From Antedon mediterranea (Eukaryota > Echinodermata > Crinoidea > Comatulida > Antedonidae), in the NCBI RefSeq assembly GCF_964355755.1, contig NC_092674.1, positions 5,337,001 to 5,401,000 on the forward strand: a stretch of 64,000 nt of DNA, read 5' to 3'. Of this stretch, positions 28,479-40,900 are shown in pieces. Made by a program: the position numbers and the translations under genes. A model generated the notes under the pieces. The model was not told the DNA's origin. It saw only the letters and a list, made by a program, of their open reading frames with translations, and did no database searches. Within the stretch, counting starts at the first letter, position 1. Every line of letters begins with the position of its first letter.

Positions 28479-28619
28479 AAGCTTGGTTCCCACTAGGACA
28501 CAACGCAAGAAGGTAAGAGGCAACGCAGGTGAATTGACTAATCAAAAGCAATGGATTAGGCCTTTTCGAACTCTAGCTTATGATTGGTAAATTGCCTTGT
28601 GTTGCGTCCTAGTGGGATC
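28479..28619. mobile_element. MITE family B, copy 8
   Basis: aagcttggttcccactagga ... gttgcgtcctagtgggatca. It lies 24 bases after copy 7 in the same array. Confidence 0.5.
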
Positions 28620-29399
28620 ACTTCCATTTTATGTTTCTTTAACGTATTTGGGAACTTAAAAAAAATGTTTACTCACGGCCAGCTCCACTTGTAGGCGTAT
28701 ACTGTTATTAGTTATAGTAGACTTTAATGTGCTCATCGAGTCCGATATCAGACTAACCCATAGCGCGTGACAAATTATTTTGAATAAAACTTTTGATGGG
28801 TCACATTTCGTTCATTCATTCAACAGTTATGTGTGGAATTTTATTGCAAATTTAGAATGTGATATGTGATATGTTATATTATAAGACTCTAATTTGTTCT
28901 TGAGCTATGGAGAATTGTTTGTAGTTTTTGTTTTCCGAAATTAAAGATAAAATGAATGAAATGAATTATCAATTATTGTTGGCTCTTTAAAGCATGGTAA
29001 CTAAGATATTGTGAATTTATAAGCCTATAAAAAGTCTACTCTAAATTAAATTATTTTATTAATAGCACTTATGAAACACTCTCCACACGTTTGATTCCAA
29101 GACTGTAAATTAATATTATTATTCTATCTAGGCCTATAGACATTTCCAAATACTCTACGGTCCGTATTAATAGCATTAATTGTTGTTAACTATCTCGATA
29201 TAAGGAAGTGACAATCCATACGCAATAAAAACATTTTTAATACCAGGGCTCTAAATGCATAGTTATTATTTTATTTAGGCAAGACCATAGTACCGATATT
29301 GTCACTGTCCCGATAGGCCTACACTTCACAGGACAAATATTGGCTGACACGCAATACAACTTTTTTTAAACGATAGGCCCTAAAGAAATTAATAAATTC

Positions 29400-29726
29400 T
29401 AAAGCTCTGTCAACACTATCAAACTAGTTTGACAAAAGTGTGATGTGCCGAAACATGGTAGTGATATGTCTAAATATGGTAGTGATATTCAATTCAACTT
29501 TTATTTCAGACAATTGTCCATATGGTATAATACATTACAAAAAAAAAAAGATGAAGGAGAGAGGACCACAACTTTTATCTATTGGTATATAATGCCTCTC
29601 TCCATTTGTAGTACATTTATATATACAAATTAACATTCTAATCTGTTTTCGCTTTTCATTATTCTTTCATATGGGCACATCACATTTTTTTATCACATAA
29701 AGTTTGATAGTGTAGATAGAGATTTG
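29400..29726. mobile_element. Fold-back MITE family A, copy 14, split by an insertion
   Basis: The left arm (aaagctctgtcaacactatc through two ATGGTAGTGATAT units) ends near 29487. The right arm resumes at 29668 (atatgggcacatcac ... gatagtgtagatagaga). The 180-base insert carries an A11 run and is not otherwise identified. Confidence 0.5.
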
Positions 29727-30362
29727 CAAGTATACGCAAATTTGCATATGATGATAAAGAAGAAGAAGTTTAGTAGTTGTGTATTATTAAAACTCAACTT
29801 ACTCTACTGAATTGGCGGGAAATAATTACGTTGGTCCTACCAAAGACATTGTATCTCTATGTACAACTTACTATTATTCGCTGCTTGTGTCGTCAAAAAT
29901 GAGTGACTGCGTTAAAAACTCCGTATTATTATGTTGGGCTACCTCTAATCCATGCTCCAATGTACCGTTTATTATCACACTAGTAGGCATAAGTTTTTAT
30001 TGTGTTTCATAGTCTATGTTGACTTTTTAGTCACCGTACTTTATGGTTCCCATAGTTTCATGAATGTTGAGATTGTGTACACTTCGTAATTCGGAAGCCG
30101 CCAACAAAACTATATCAATATTTATTTAGTGATTAGGCCCAGAGCGATTCTTTTTTATGTAATTGTTAAGAAACAATAAATAAGTGAATAACAGAGGTAG
30201 TTAACAAAATATTTTTAGCGGTAATAGTAATAAACTGTGTATGGAATAATGTGTACTCTTTGTAAACAGAGGTTATCAAGCTTTTGATAAACCTTGTACA
30301 AAATGGTCTTACGATACGATATAGGCTTCATGGTGTTTATGATGCCTACATCATATAGTGAG

Positions 30363-30435
30363 GGTTCCAGACGGAGTTTTGACTTACTATTAGTAAAAAG
30401 TTAAATATTTCGGCACATGTGGCGTATCATACGTA
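30363..30435 (+). repeat. Short dispersed repeat, second copy
   Basis: gggttccagacggagttttg ... cggcacatgtggcgtatc; the same family as 26029 and the inverse at 53219. Confidence 0.5.
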
Positions 30436-30654
30436 TAATATTTGAGCTTTATACTGTATTTTCATGGTCAGAAAACGTCGATAAGCCTCGAAATAACTAA
30501 AGACTTGGGGCAAGTCTCGCCTACATAGTACGAAAACACATTATTGAAAATAAAAGTCTATCGTGTATTTGACCATGACTTTTGTATATCAGATTTACTA
30601 AATTGATATTAAAGTTGTAACACAATGGGAAAAAATTATTAGGCCGCACAAAGT

Positions 30655-30800
30655 GTTACAAGCAGTGTTACAAAGTGCGACAGCTCAGGTTATACAAAGT
30701 GCGACATATCGGTTATTACAAAGTGCGGCATATCGGTTATTACAAAGAGCGACAACGTTGTTACACAGTGCGGCAGGTATTACGAAGTGCGACCAAGGTA
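30655..30800. repeat. Short tandem repeat (TTACAAAGTGCGACA)
   Basis: Five to six irregular units of roughly 20-24 bases (gttattacaaagtgcggcat). Intergenic, about 1 kb upstream of the oligophrenin start. Confidence 0.5.
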
Positions 30801-31831
30801 TAACCTCAATGGTGCGACGTAATACGCTTTGAAAGTGTGTTAAACCCGTTGACCATTCATTGGAGACGTTCAAGTGTTCTACACGTCGAAGTGAGCATTT
30901 ATGAAAACGTTTATCAATGCGTCAGCCAATACCGCTATATGATCGGTAACGCTTGTGAAGTCGTCGTGGTTTTTGTGACGGAAAGCTTTGAATGGTGTTG
31001 ATTCATAATAATGGCTTATTATAAAAATTCAATAAATAATTATTATACTTTAAAAAATCTTTCTCATTTCATAAATTACTGATTAATTAATTTTAACATT
31101 TGTTTTTACGGATATGTGCGTTAATTTAGTGTCAGTGAGTTAAAAAAAAGGTAACAGGAAAAGTACTGTATTATATTATATTCCTGTAAATGTTAAGCCT
31201 ATCATTGGTGGCGCTATGTCATTTCTGACACTTATTGCCAAACCAATTATAAGGCACATTAAAATTTAATTTTAAAATACTTAAGAAAAATAACGGCGAT
31301 ATTGATATATTTGTTTCAGAGGTTGTTTATTCAGTAATGATAAATAAATACTTTGTTTGCAAAACAGTATAAACAGAGTTATTAAGAATTATTTAGTCCA
31401 TCTTGTATATAATACATACCAAAGTAAGAACGAATTAAATGTTTTGTAATTATGTCGACTAATAATTGTATCAATAGTATTACAGTCATCCTCCCAATTT
31501 TATCACTTCGACAGCTAAAAAAATGTTTAGCGCCCTCTGTTTACTATTTGTCCATATTTCATATTTTATTAAATATTATGTCAACTAAAAGGAATATTAT
31601 ACTTTTTTATTATCTTTAAAAGCTTGTAAATTTATACATACATTTTACGATATAATTTATTTAAGTTTATCATGATTTTTGCGAACATTTTATGTACGAG
31701 GCGTATCAAGTGGAGGCCGCCATGATGGATTTTATCGTAACGTAAAATCTGCTGAAAAGGCGGGGCCATACGTGTGCGAAGATTTTCTTAGGAATTATGC
31801 TAGGATAATAACATTAAAACTTACAAACAAG

Positions 31832-31985
31832 ATGGTGTTACAGCCTTTGGAATTTAGCGATTGCTATTTGGACAGTCCTGAGTTTCGTGAGAACCTCAGG
31901 TGCCATGAACATGAATTGGAAATGACGAATAAAGCGATCAAGGATTTGATACGGGAGTGCAAGGCACTAATCAGTGCGGCGAGAA
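31832..31985 (+). CDS. OPHN1: Oligophrenin-like start exon
   Basis: ATG at 31832 in aacaagATGG (purine at -3, G at +4). The frame stays open upstream to 31679 but has no other ATG, and the family N-terminus (MxxxxLEFSDCxLDSP) begins exactly here. It encodes the N-terminal helix of the BAR domain and ends with one base of an asparagine codon. Confidence 0.5.
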
Positions 31986-34900
31986 GTAAGTTATGACCTT
32001 CCCGAAGCTCCCAAAACACCATGTACTAAATAATGTTGGTAGGCCTAGAACAGTTTCTCTTGCATATGACTTGTGGAAATATGCGTAACGTACTTTTTTG
32101 TCATTTCATGATAGTATTCAACTTTGTAATTGCCTAGACTTGGCCAGGCCTACAATTGTATTTTTGTGTGTTCTAAATAATTTTAACTGAAATTCTATTC
32201 TTCTGACCTGCTGCTGCAGTGATTATGATTGACCCACCCACCAGTCACTCATCCTACACATTATTTGGGATTATAGGTACATGACTGTACCGCCAAATCA
32301 TGACGGCACACTCCATAGGCCTAGGCGCCTAATACTAAATATATAGCAAGCTTTCGATTTGTAATGACCAACAACGACCTACACTAAAGTACTGTATGTA
32401 CAACTCAGTACTATACAGGAATATGTTTTATGATTGGTTTTTTAAAATATTGTACTGTACAGTTTAAACAGGTGAGCTTGATTAAAAGTTAACATATAGA
32501 ATGTATGGCAATTGTGTTGTACTTTATCTTGTATTATTAGCAATTTGAATCTCTTTCAAGAAGCCGTCAAGTGTGCTTTAGTAGCAGTCAAGTGTGGGAG
32601 TGTGGAAGCCCTCAATCTTATCTACAACCTTGAATGAATTCAAGTATTATCTGCTTTATACCACGTCCGGTATTAGCCTGAGTTTGCCAAGAATATGTTG
32701 ATTTTCTAAGTTTTTTATCAGCTATGCAACCGGATCAAGTGTTAATTACTGTACATGTTGAAAGAATACTGTACCTGTTGAATGACACAGATTTCTTAAT
32801 ATCTTAATATTATGTAGACATTTAATATTAAATTATTTAATTGTTAATACTAATACTGTAATTGAAATGCAAATACCCAACAAATTTTAATTGAGATACA
32901 AATAAATAAAAAATAATTTTGAAACAATAACATTGGTTTTATAGCCAGAGACGAGAACATTCCTATTGCCTTTATAATAATAATAATAATAATATTTATT
33001 CGGTCATCAGTGTAAAAATAACCAGGAATGAGAATAGGCTAAAGCCCAAACAGATTCTGCACTCACTCCATATAAAAATATACAGTTAGTTTATTCTGTG
33101 TACAGTGAATTTACTTTCATCCACACATTAGTTTCAATTGTTTCAATTCACTTGTCAATTGTATGACCCACTATACGACCCCCGGGAGAGGTGCGTCATT
33201 TGTCCGATGTGCGTCATACCTTTGAATACCATGACGCACCCGTGCGTCAAAAATGTGACTTACTTTTAGGTGACCATGACGCACCCATTTTGACGCACTG
33301 TGACCATGTTGTTTATGATATGGTGGGTGTTAAGTGACGGACATTGACACACCTTGTTCATTGATATGACGTACCATCTAGGTTTTTTGACGCACCCCTG
33401 CGTCAGTAATTATTTGTAAATGACGCACCTCTCCCGGGGTTCGTATAGTGGGTCATACAATTGACAAGTGCATAATTCTGTACTACAGTACAGAAAAATG
33501 CCTTTTAATTTTGCTTGTGAAATTGTACACTGCCCATACAGTATTATCCTATCCTACAGTATTGATGACAGCACCCAATGGATTAACTACACAATTTAGT
33601 ATACATTGATGAAAGCGATACTGTAGTTTGCTTTAGAAAAAAGCATTTTTTTTACTACTTCTAAGTAGTTTTTGCTATTTATACTCAAAATAATTATTGA
33701 CTTGAAAAATAAGTATTATTGGTTTCAATTTTTAAATGAAAAAAAAAAATTTTTTTTTTAAAGGGCACTGCAATTTTATTTTGTGTATGGATTAATACAG
33801 TTACTATTAAGGCCAATTTACACAAGCGGTATACGGTAATAACAATATATAATCTATGTTATTCCTTATGACCATTTGCAAAAAGCGTGGAGCGGACGGT
33901 CGGTTTCGGCTGAGAATAGATACAGATTCTACGTTTACCGTTACTGCTCGTCTGTGTAAATTGGTCTTACTGTACAGTAGACCTACTGTTTTAATGCATA
34001 CAATACTATACATAGTTTGAACAATTTTTTTACAATTATCGTATTCACTCGCATGCTATGTCTTACAAATTAAGAACATTGAATAATAAGATAATGCTCT
34101 GTTAGTCAGTTATTGATTATTCATAAAATACTGATTGAATTTCTCAATTACATTAACTCCTCCTGTCTAATTGTCTAATTATAAAGAATCTCGTTACAAT
34201 TGATTTTCATCACGTTATGTAATGGAGCAGTTTTGAATTGTAGAAAAATGAATTCATAATCAATTTAAATTCTTCATGTGCGAGTCATCAAATTACAGTT
34301 ATGATTTACAGCACCAAAGAGCACAAAAGAAAATGCTTGGAAATCTGGACAACATTCACAGTATCACTATCATTGACAAATTTACAGTTTGTTAGATATT
34401 ACACACTTCATGTAATATAGTAGCTACAGTACAGTAAAGCTCCGTCTACACTATCAAACTAGTTTGACAAAAAAGGTGTGATGTGCCTAAATATGGTAGT
34501 GATACTGTATGCTCACATATGGTAGTGATATAACATCAAGTCTACTTGAAACATAGGGCCTGTTCGTAGGGGTTGAAAATACCAGCTTATTCCCGATTTC
34601 CGTTCGCGTGATCCAATTAACTTTTGCCTCAGGCTACAAAAAATTTGAGGTAAAATGTTCACCAGATTTGCAGGTTATTTCAGCGATAAACCAATTATAC
34701 TCGGCCTTCGAGGATAATAAATCTCCGATAGAGGCAATGTGTCAAATTTTGACAAACGTTCGCTGCCTAGGCCTGTCATTTCTCCTACGAAGCTCTTCCA
34801 TACACGCTTCGAGAGCGATCGTCAGCTGGTGCTGTCCTTGTTGGTGTAGAAGCTGGTCGGGGAGCCGCTGGTCGGTGGTGTTTCCGTCGTGTAACATTGG

Positions 34901-37900
34901 GCTCAAATTCTTCGTCAATGAGTAAAATAATGGGCGTCAGGAGAAGGCATATTTCGGCAGGATTATCGGCGTTAAGAGGCATAAGGTTTGTCGCAAGGAT
35001 AAGCAGTGTAAAAGGTACAGTAGATCGCGAGTAAAAAATATACAACACGAAACTAGCGTGCGAAAATGGGGTCGTAGGTTGTAAAGACAACTGACCTTAA
35101 AACGTAATTTCCGGTTTGTGATTCGTCGATTAAGCATTAAAAGCGGTTAAATATTTCAAGTACGAACAACGCTCAATTTATAACCCGAGGCATGGGTGAA
35201 ATTAAGCGCTTATTTTAACCACCGTACGAACACGACCATACAGTACTCAGCTGTACTGTAATATGAACACATCTCATTTGTTTGCCACATAAAGTTGGAT
35301 ACAGTAGTGTACATAGACAGAGTTTAAGACTAAGAGTAACTTAATAATAGGTACTACAGTATAGACGTATGTAGACTTGCCCTTTCTTTCTAGTTATTGT
35401 ACAGTATTTGTTTTAGTAGTTTTCAGTTGGAATGATTTGTCTGGGCAGGCCTCGAATTTTACCGCGGCCAGTGCCGTCAGTGCCCTCCCAGTTGGCCTCA
35501 ATGCCCTCGAAAATGAATAGCACCCACGGCCACTACTGGCCTGCCCTTTTTTTGCGTTGGCCGCGAGTGCCCTTCCCGAGTTTTACCACAATAAAAACAA
35601 CTGAATTAGATAGAAAATAATGTCAAGAAGATTTGTTTACACGACTCGGACGAGACGCAAAACTATCGCCTGTCTTCGTTGCAAGGGGATTTCCCTAAAC
35701 GCATTTATTAATACACAAACACTCAAACAGTAAACAAAACATCAAACATTTTGTAACCAAAACAATATCATCCCGGTCCCGGCCGCCGTGCGTGGTAAAT
35801 CATGATATAGATAGTACACTAAAATACAGGGGTGTACACTTTTAATAATCAAGCTAAAAACGTTCCTCGATCGGAGGTTACTGAAAGTATTAAAGTGGCA
35901 CCACCCCACCTCAATAATCGAGCTAGCCGCCTTCGATTACACGCACTCCTAGCTAGCCTAGCCTATCCTCCCACCGCCGATGCGATCCGGTCGAACACAC
36001 GCAATTCAATTCATTGGGAAAACAATTCTATTTGACGCACACGCACCCTCTGATAAGAAATTTCACCCACGACGTCCGTCCGTCGTACGTACGCGAAGGA
36101 TCGGATCGTTGGAAAAACAATTCCTTTTGACGTACACGCACCCTCTGATAAGAAAATACCATGTGCGTTCCTGCATGGTGTAGTCCATTATACTGTAAAA
36201 TTAGGGGTGTTTACTTTTAGCACCAAAGTTAAACCTGCACCTCAACCCGAAGATCGTTGGAAGTACTGTATATCATATTTATATTTTATCGCACCCACCT
36301 CAATAATCCAGCAGACAGATCATCGAAAAATCTTGTTTAACAACGTCGTACACTAAATTACCAAACGCGTTTTTACCGAACTCAAGAAAATGGTATACTC
36401 CACAATACACGTGCAGTAAGGCCGGCTAAACAGAGAGAGAGAGAAAGGGGTCGGTGTTCGTCCGTGTTTTGAATTCTTATAAATATGGATTATACCAGGG
36501 AGTTGTTACAACTCCCTGATTATACTAACAAAAAAGCTTCAGAAATCGAAACTCGGAAAATAACTATAATTTATATTCTACTACATAATGTCATTGGCTT
36601 GATTTTACCGTGGTTAACACTCTGTGTATGAATAGTTGTAGGTAAGGCCTACAAACAAATTGTTTTTGTATCATGTTTTCTCCGTCGGCTGCTAGGCTGA
36701 GGCTTGCTGTTGTTCCTTGGTTGTTGGCTTCACGTGCCTTTTTATCGAATTATTTGAAACTAAACGAAGCATTCAAAACAGGACGGTAAACTATAAACGC
36801 TGAACATCGTACCTATTTATTATTTTTATATGGATCGTAAACACACGTAATTTTTTTTTTTTTTTGAAAAAAATTCCACCCTCAACCGGAAACAAGCTAT
36901 TTTTAAATTTTGGCCTAGTTATTACAATGTTTTTTAATTTTGGCCTTGGTGCCCCTTCGATTTAAAACAAATGGCCTTGGTGCCCTCCCATTTGGCCTTG
37001 GTGCCCCTAAAATCAATGAAAACCGGAGGCCAAATGGCCTTGCCCCAAAAATCCTCAAATTCGAGGCCTGTGATTTCATATTCCAAATACAGTATTATAC
37101 AAATGAAACGCCATGTAGGCTAAAATGTGTCATACAGTATTTTTATGAATATTAAGTCAACTCGAACCTACAGTACAGTAATACACTGTGTGCTTGGCTA
37201 CTGTAGTCTACGATCTACTAATAGTGCTATAGTACAGTACCGTAATAAATTATGTATGTTGACTGTATAATAATAGCTTACTGCTGAGATCATAGAGTGA
37301 GGTACATATCACATTCCTCTATTAAGATTGAGCATTAGCAATAAATGCTGTGAGTAATGACATTTGTGTTAGGTTCAAATGCTTGCTTAAATAGTTGGTC
37401 AACGTTTCTAGGTAATTTCACCTTAATGTTATAAGATAAGATAAGATAAGATAAGATAACTTTTATTGATCCTCAAAAAGGAAATTCATTGCTCGTCATA
37501 ATAACAAAGAAAACACTATAAAAACAAATATAGCATAAAACCAATCATATAAAAACATCTAAAAAATTACAATATAAAATTATCTTCTTGACTTCCTGTT
37601 GTACTGGATGATACCGGAGGGAATAAAGGATTTAGCAAATCGATTTGTTTTCACACTGAGGAGCCTCAATCTACCACTTGGATTAAGTTGGTCTATGATC
37701 ACTTTGTGGAGAGGATGAGAGGCATCCGACTCAATGCGTTCGAAATCTTTCTGGAGGTGTTCTAGGTGCACATCGGTAAAGGAAGGCAGTTCCAGACCAA
37801 TCATTTTACCAGCCCGACGGATGAAAGTTTCAAGGCGTCCTTTATTCCCTCCGGTAACATTACCAGCCCAACAGGAGAGGCAATACGTCCAAACACTACA

Positions 37901-40900
37901 TATTACGGATCTATAGAACGAAAGTAACATCAAATCACAGGAGTTAAATTTATATAAAGTTCTCATACAATACATTCTGGGACTTAATTTTTTGCTGATG
38001 AAGTCTATATGGTCTCCCCAACTCAGTTTATCATTGAAAACAATTCCTAGATACTTGTACTGGTCAACAATTTCAATTTCTTTACCTTTGATAGTGATTG
38101 GTTGAAAATTAAATTTATGTTTAGTCCTAAAATCAATGATCATCTCTTTTGTTTTTGATGCATTTATTTGGAGATAATTATCGTCACAAAATTTAACAAA
38201 TCTTTGTATTTCGCTACGATAATTTTCATCATTGTTTGAAACTATGAGACCAATAGTACTAGTGTCATCAGCGAATTTAACAACGGGGCAAAGCTCATCA
38301 TTTAAAGATCTGTAATCCGCCGTATACAGTACAAGGAATATAATTTAGGTGCGTTGACAGTACCCTGAGGAACACCGGTGTCAGAGGTTACGATTTCTGA
38401 CTTAACACCATTAATATTAACAAGTGTGTATTTAAAAGTGTGTGTTACTGTTACATCTCATTACATGATTTGACTTTTTTTAAATTTTCATTTCAAAACA
38501 TACATACAGTACAGAAGATAGCATTACAGTAGCAGGAAAAAAAAATGATTTGAAAAAAAACCCATCAAATGTTGTAAATATAGTTTTACTGATAGTGATA
38601 CAGCAGTGGATTGGTCACTGACCTGTCTGAGAACTCATGAGTCGCGAATAATTAGCAACGGTCAGTTTAAGATGACCACTTCATTTCAATCTTAGTTCAA
38701 TGTTTGCAAATTAGCATTTTCAATTATCTAATGAATTAAAGTTATCTTCTGAGGTTCAGGTCATCTTGTGTTAAAAGAAGTCCTCTGTAAAAGAAAAAAT
38801 GAATTATTATAAATTGGCTTACACTTGTACAGTATCTGTGTACTGTATTGCGTTTAAAAAAAATGTGTAATATTGGATAGATACTGTATATAGTTAGTTT
38901 ATTTTTTTCTGGTACAGTACAGTAACTCTACTCCAAAGGGAAATAGAGAACCATAAGCTACTGTAGTAGTATTGTACATAATTAGTACTGTAGTACAGTA
39001 AACTATGTACAGTAGTCTGTTTAGATAAACTGTACTACTGTACAGGTTATACTGTATTTAAGATTGGTTACAAACAGTAGTAGGATTGTGTTAAAATATA
39101 CTGTAAAAAAGTCTTTTTTTTTAACTGGGGGACTGTGCAACATACTGTACTGTGTGTAGGTTCCTCAGTCCAAGTTGGGCATTATAACAAAGAATATAAA
39201 TAGGTAAAGAATCAACAGTACGCGCTGTTATACATAGAAGGATAGGAAACGCGGACGCTTATTCATGGACGCGTAAAAATCCAGCAGCCGAACGACGACG
39301 GGCTCTAGATATGGTTCCCGTCTAATCCCACGTTTCGATGGATCGTGATGATCTGATGTGTTCTCGCGTCTGTGCTCTACTAATTTTGATATTATTAATA
39401 TTTTGATAATCATTTTGATAAATAATCATCGTTTGCATTTTTATAGATATTTACAATAAAAGTTTTACCTTACCCACGCCTGAAGGTGGCGCACTTCTTC
39501 TAGCGAAAAAGAAATGCGCCACCCTCAGGCGTCAGCAAATACAGTAGTAACCTGGATGTGGTTTACACCGCCAACGGAACTGTTGTATCTTCTCCTTTTA
39601 TTATCTTTGATTATAACCATACTACATAAGACCACAGAGGCTTCATGGTTATAATACTGTCTATGGGTACTCATACAGGGTATTGCTAAACACCGCAAAC
39701 CCCCGCAAACCTCCAAAAAAACATAGCAAACCCCATCGAACCAACATGAAAGTGATTGAATCATGTAGTGTACAACCCACTGGGTATATCCATGTAAAAA
39801 AAAAATTAAATTTCTACTGTTAACAATTTATTTTTGGGGTAAAACATCATTTTTTGGTCAAAAATGATTGCTAAACCCCGCAAACCTCCAAAAAAATATA
39901 GCAAACCCCACCGAACCAACATAAAAGTGATTGAATCATGTAGTGTACAACCCACTGGGTATATCCATGTAAAAAAAATATTAAATTTCTACTGTTAACT
40001 ATTTATTTTTGGGGTAAAACATCATTTTTTGGTCAAAAATGATGGCTAATTTTTAACCAAAAAATGATGTGTTATCCGCAAAAAAGTAGTTAACAGTAGA
40101 AATTTAATATTTATATACCGAGTGGGTCGTACACTACATTATTCAATCACTTTAATGTTGGTTCGGTGGGGTTTGCTATGGTTTTTTGGAGGTTTGCGGG
40201 GTTTAACAATCATTTTTGACCAAAAAATGATGTTTTACCCTAAAAATAAGTTGTTAACAGGAGAAATTTAATTTTTTTTTTACATTGATATACCCAGTGG
40301 GTTGTACACTACATGATTCAATCACTTTTATGTCGGTTCGGTGGGGTTTGCTATGTTTTTTTGGAGGTTTGCGGGGGTTTGCGGTGTTTAGCAATACCCC
40401 TGATACATTAATTGCAGAATATACTGTAGAAGTCATTTTCAAATTGTGCAGTCACAGAGGAAGGTGTTTGTGTCATGTCACCATTTTAAAATTACATTAT
40501 TTCTGCTTCTTAAGTTGTTTGTTCATGCTCTTAACTTATTACCCTTAAATCTCATTAATAGCATTCACAACAATCAATTACAGATTAATACTTGGATAAT
40601 AATATTTGTTGCACTTTGTGAACACATCTTATACGCCTCAATGCATACAGCATTTGAATCAACTGATCACGCCCCATTACCAATAATCTTTTATTATTGC
40701 TCGTCAAATTACTGTACCACATTTTTTTTTAGAATCCAATGTAAATATAAATATAATAACCTTCAAATTTTACTGATCTGTTGTTTATAAAAATATAAGT
40801 CTAAATTCGCTGCTTATTTGTTTGTTATTTATTTGTTGAATACAGAAAAAGTTTACATACTGTAAAAGACAACAAAGCAGCTAGAATAGAATCATACTTT

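Larger units (their letters stand above)
26988..31831. other. CNBD2-oligophrenin divergent intergenic region
   Basis: Holds a cluster of MITE family B (27911-28619), a family A copy split by an insertion, a LINE-like 3' end near 28860-28960 (aattaaagataaaatgaatg), a short tandem repeat at 30655 and presumably both promoters. No CpG-rich promoter block is evident. No coding gene seen. Confidence 0.5.

Noticed and set aside
29760-29990. Possible minus-strand 5' exon of CNBD2 ending at aattcagtaga|gtaagt
   Set aside because: The donor is good but every frame has early stops; it could at most be a non-coding leader, which the sequence alone cannot show.
31679-31831. In-frame upstream extension of the oligophrenin start exon
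   Set aside because: It begins at a TTG, contains no ATG and does not resemble the family; conserved sequence starts at the ATG at 31832.
37734-37916. Plus-strand frame inside the LINE relic
   Set aside because: Shadow of the minus-strand reverse transcriptase frame.
40285-40790. Overlapping 87- and 114-residue plus frames
   Set aside because: The first is largely the inverted fold-back unit; the second is hydrophobic AT-rich sequence without homology or splice support.
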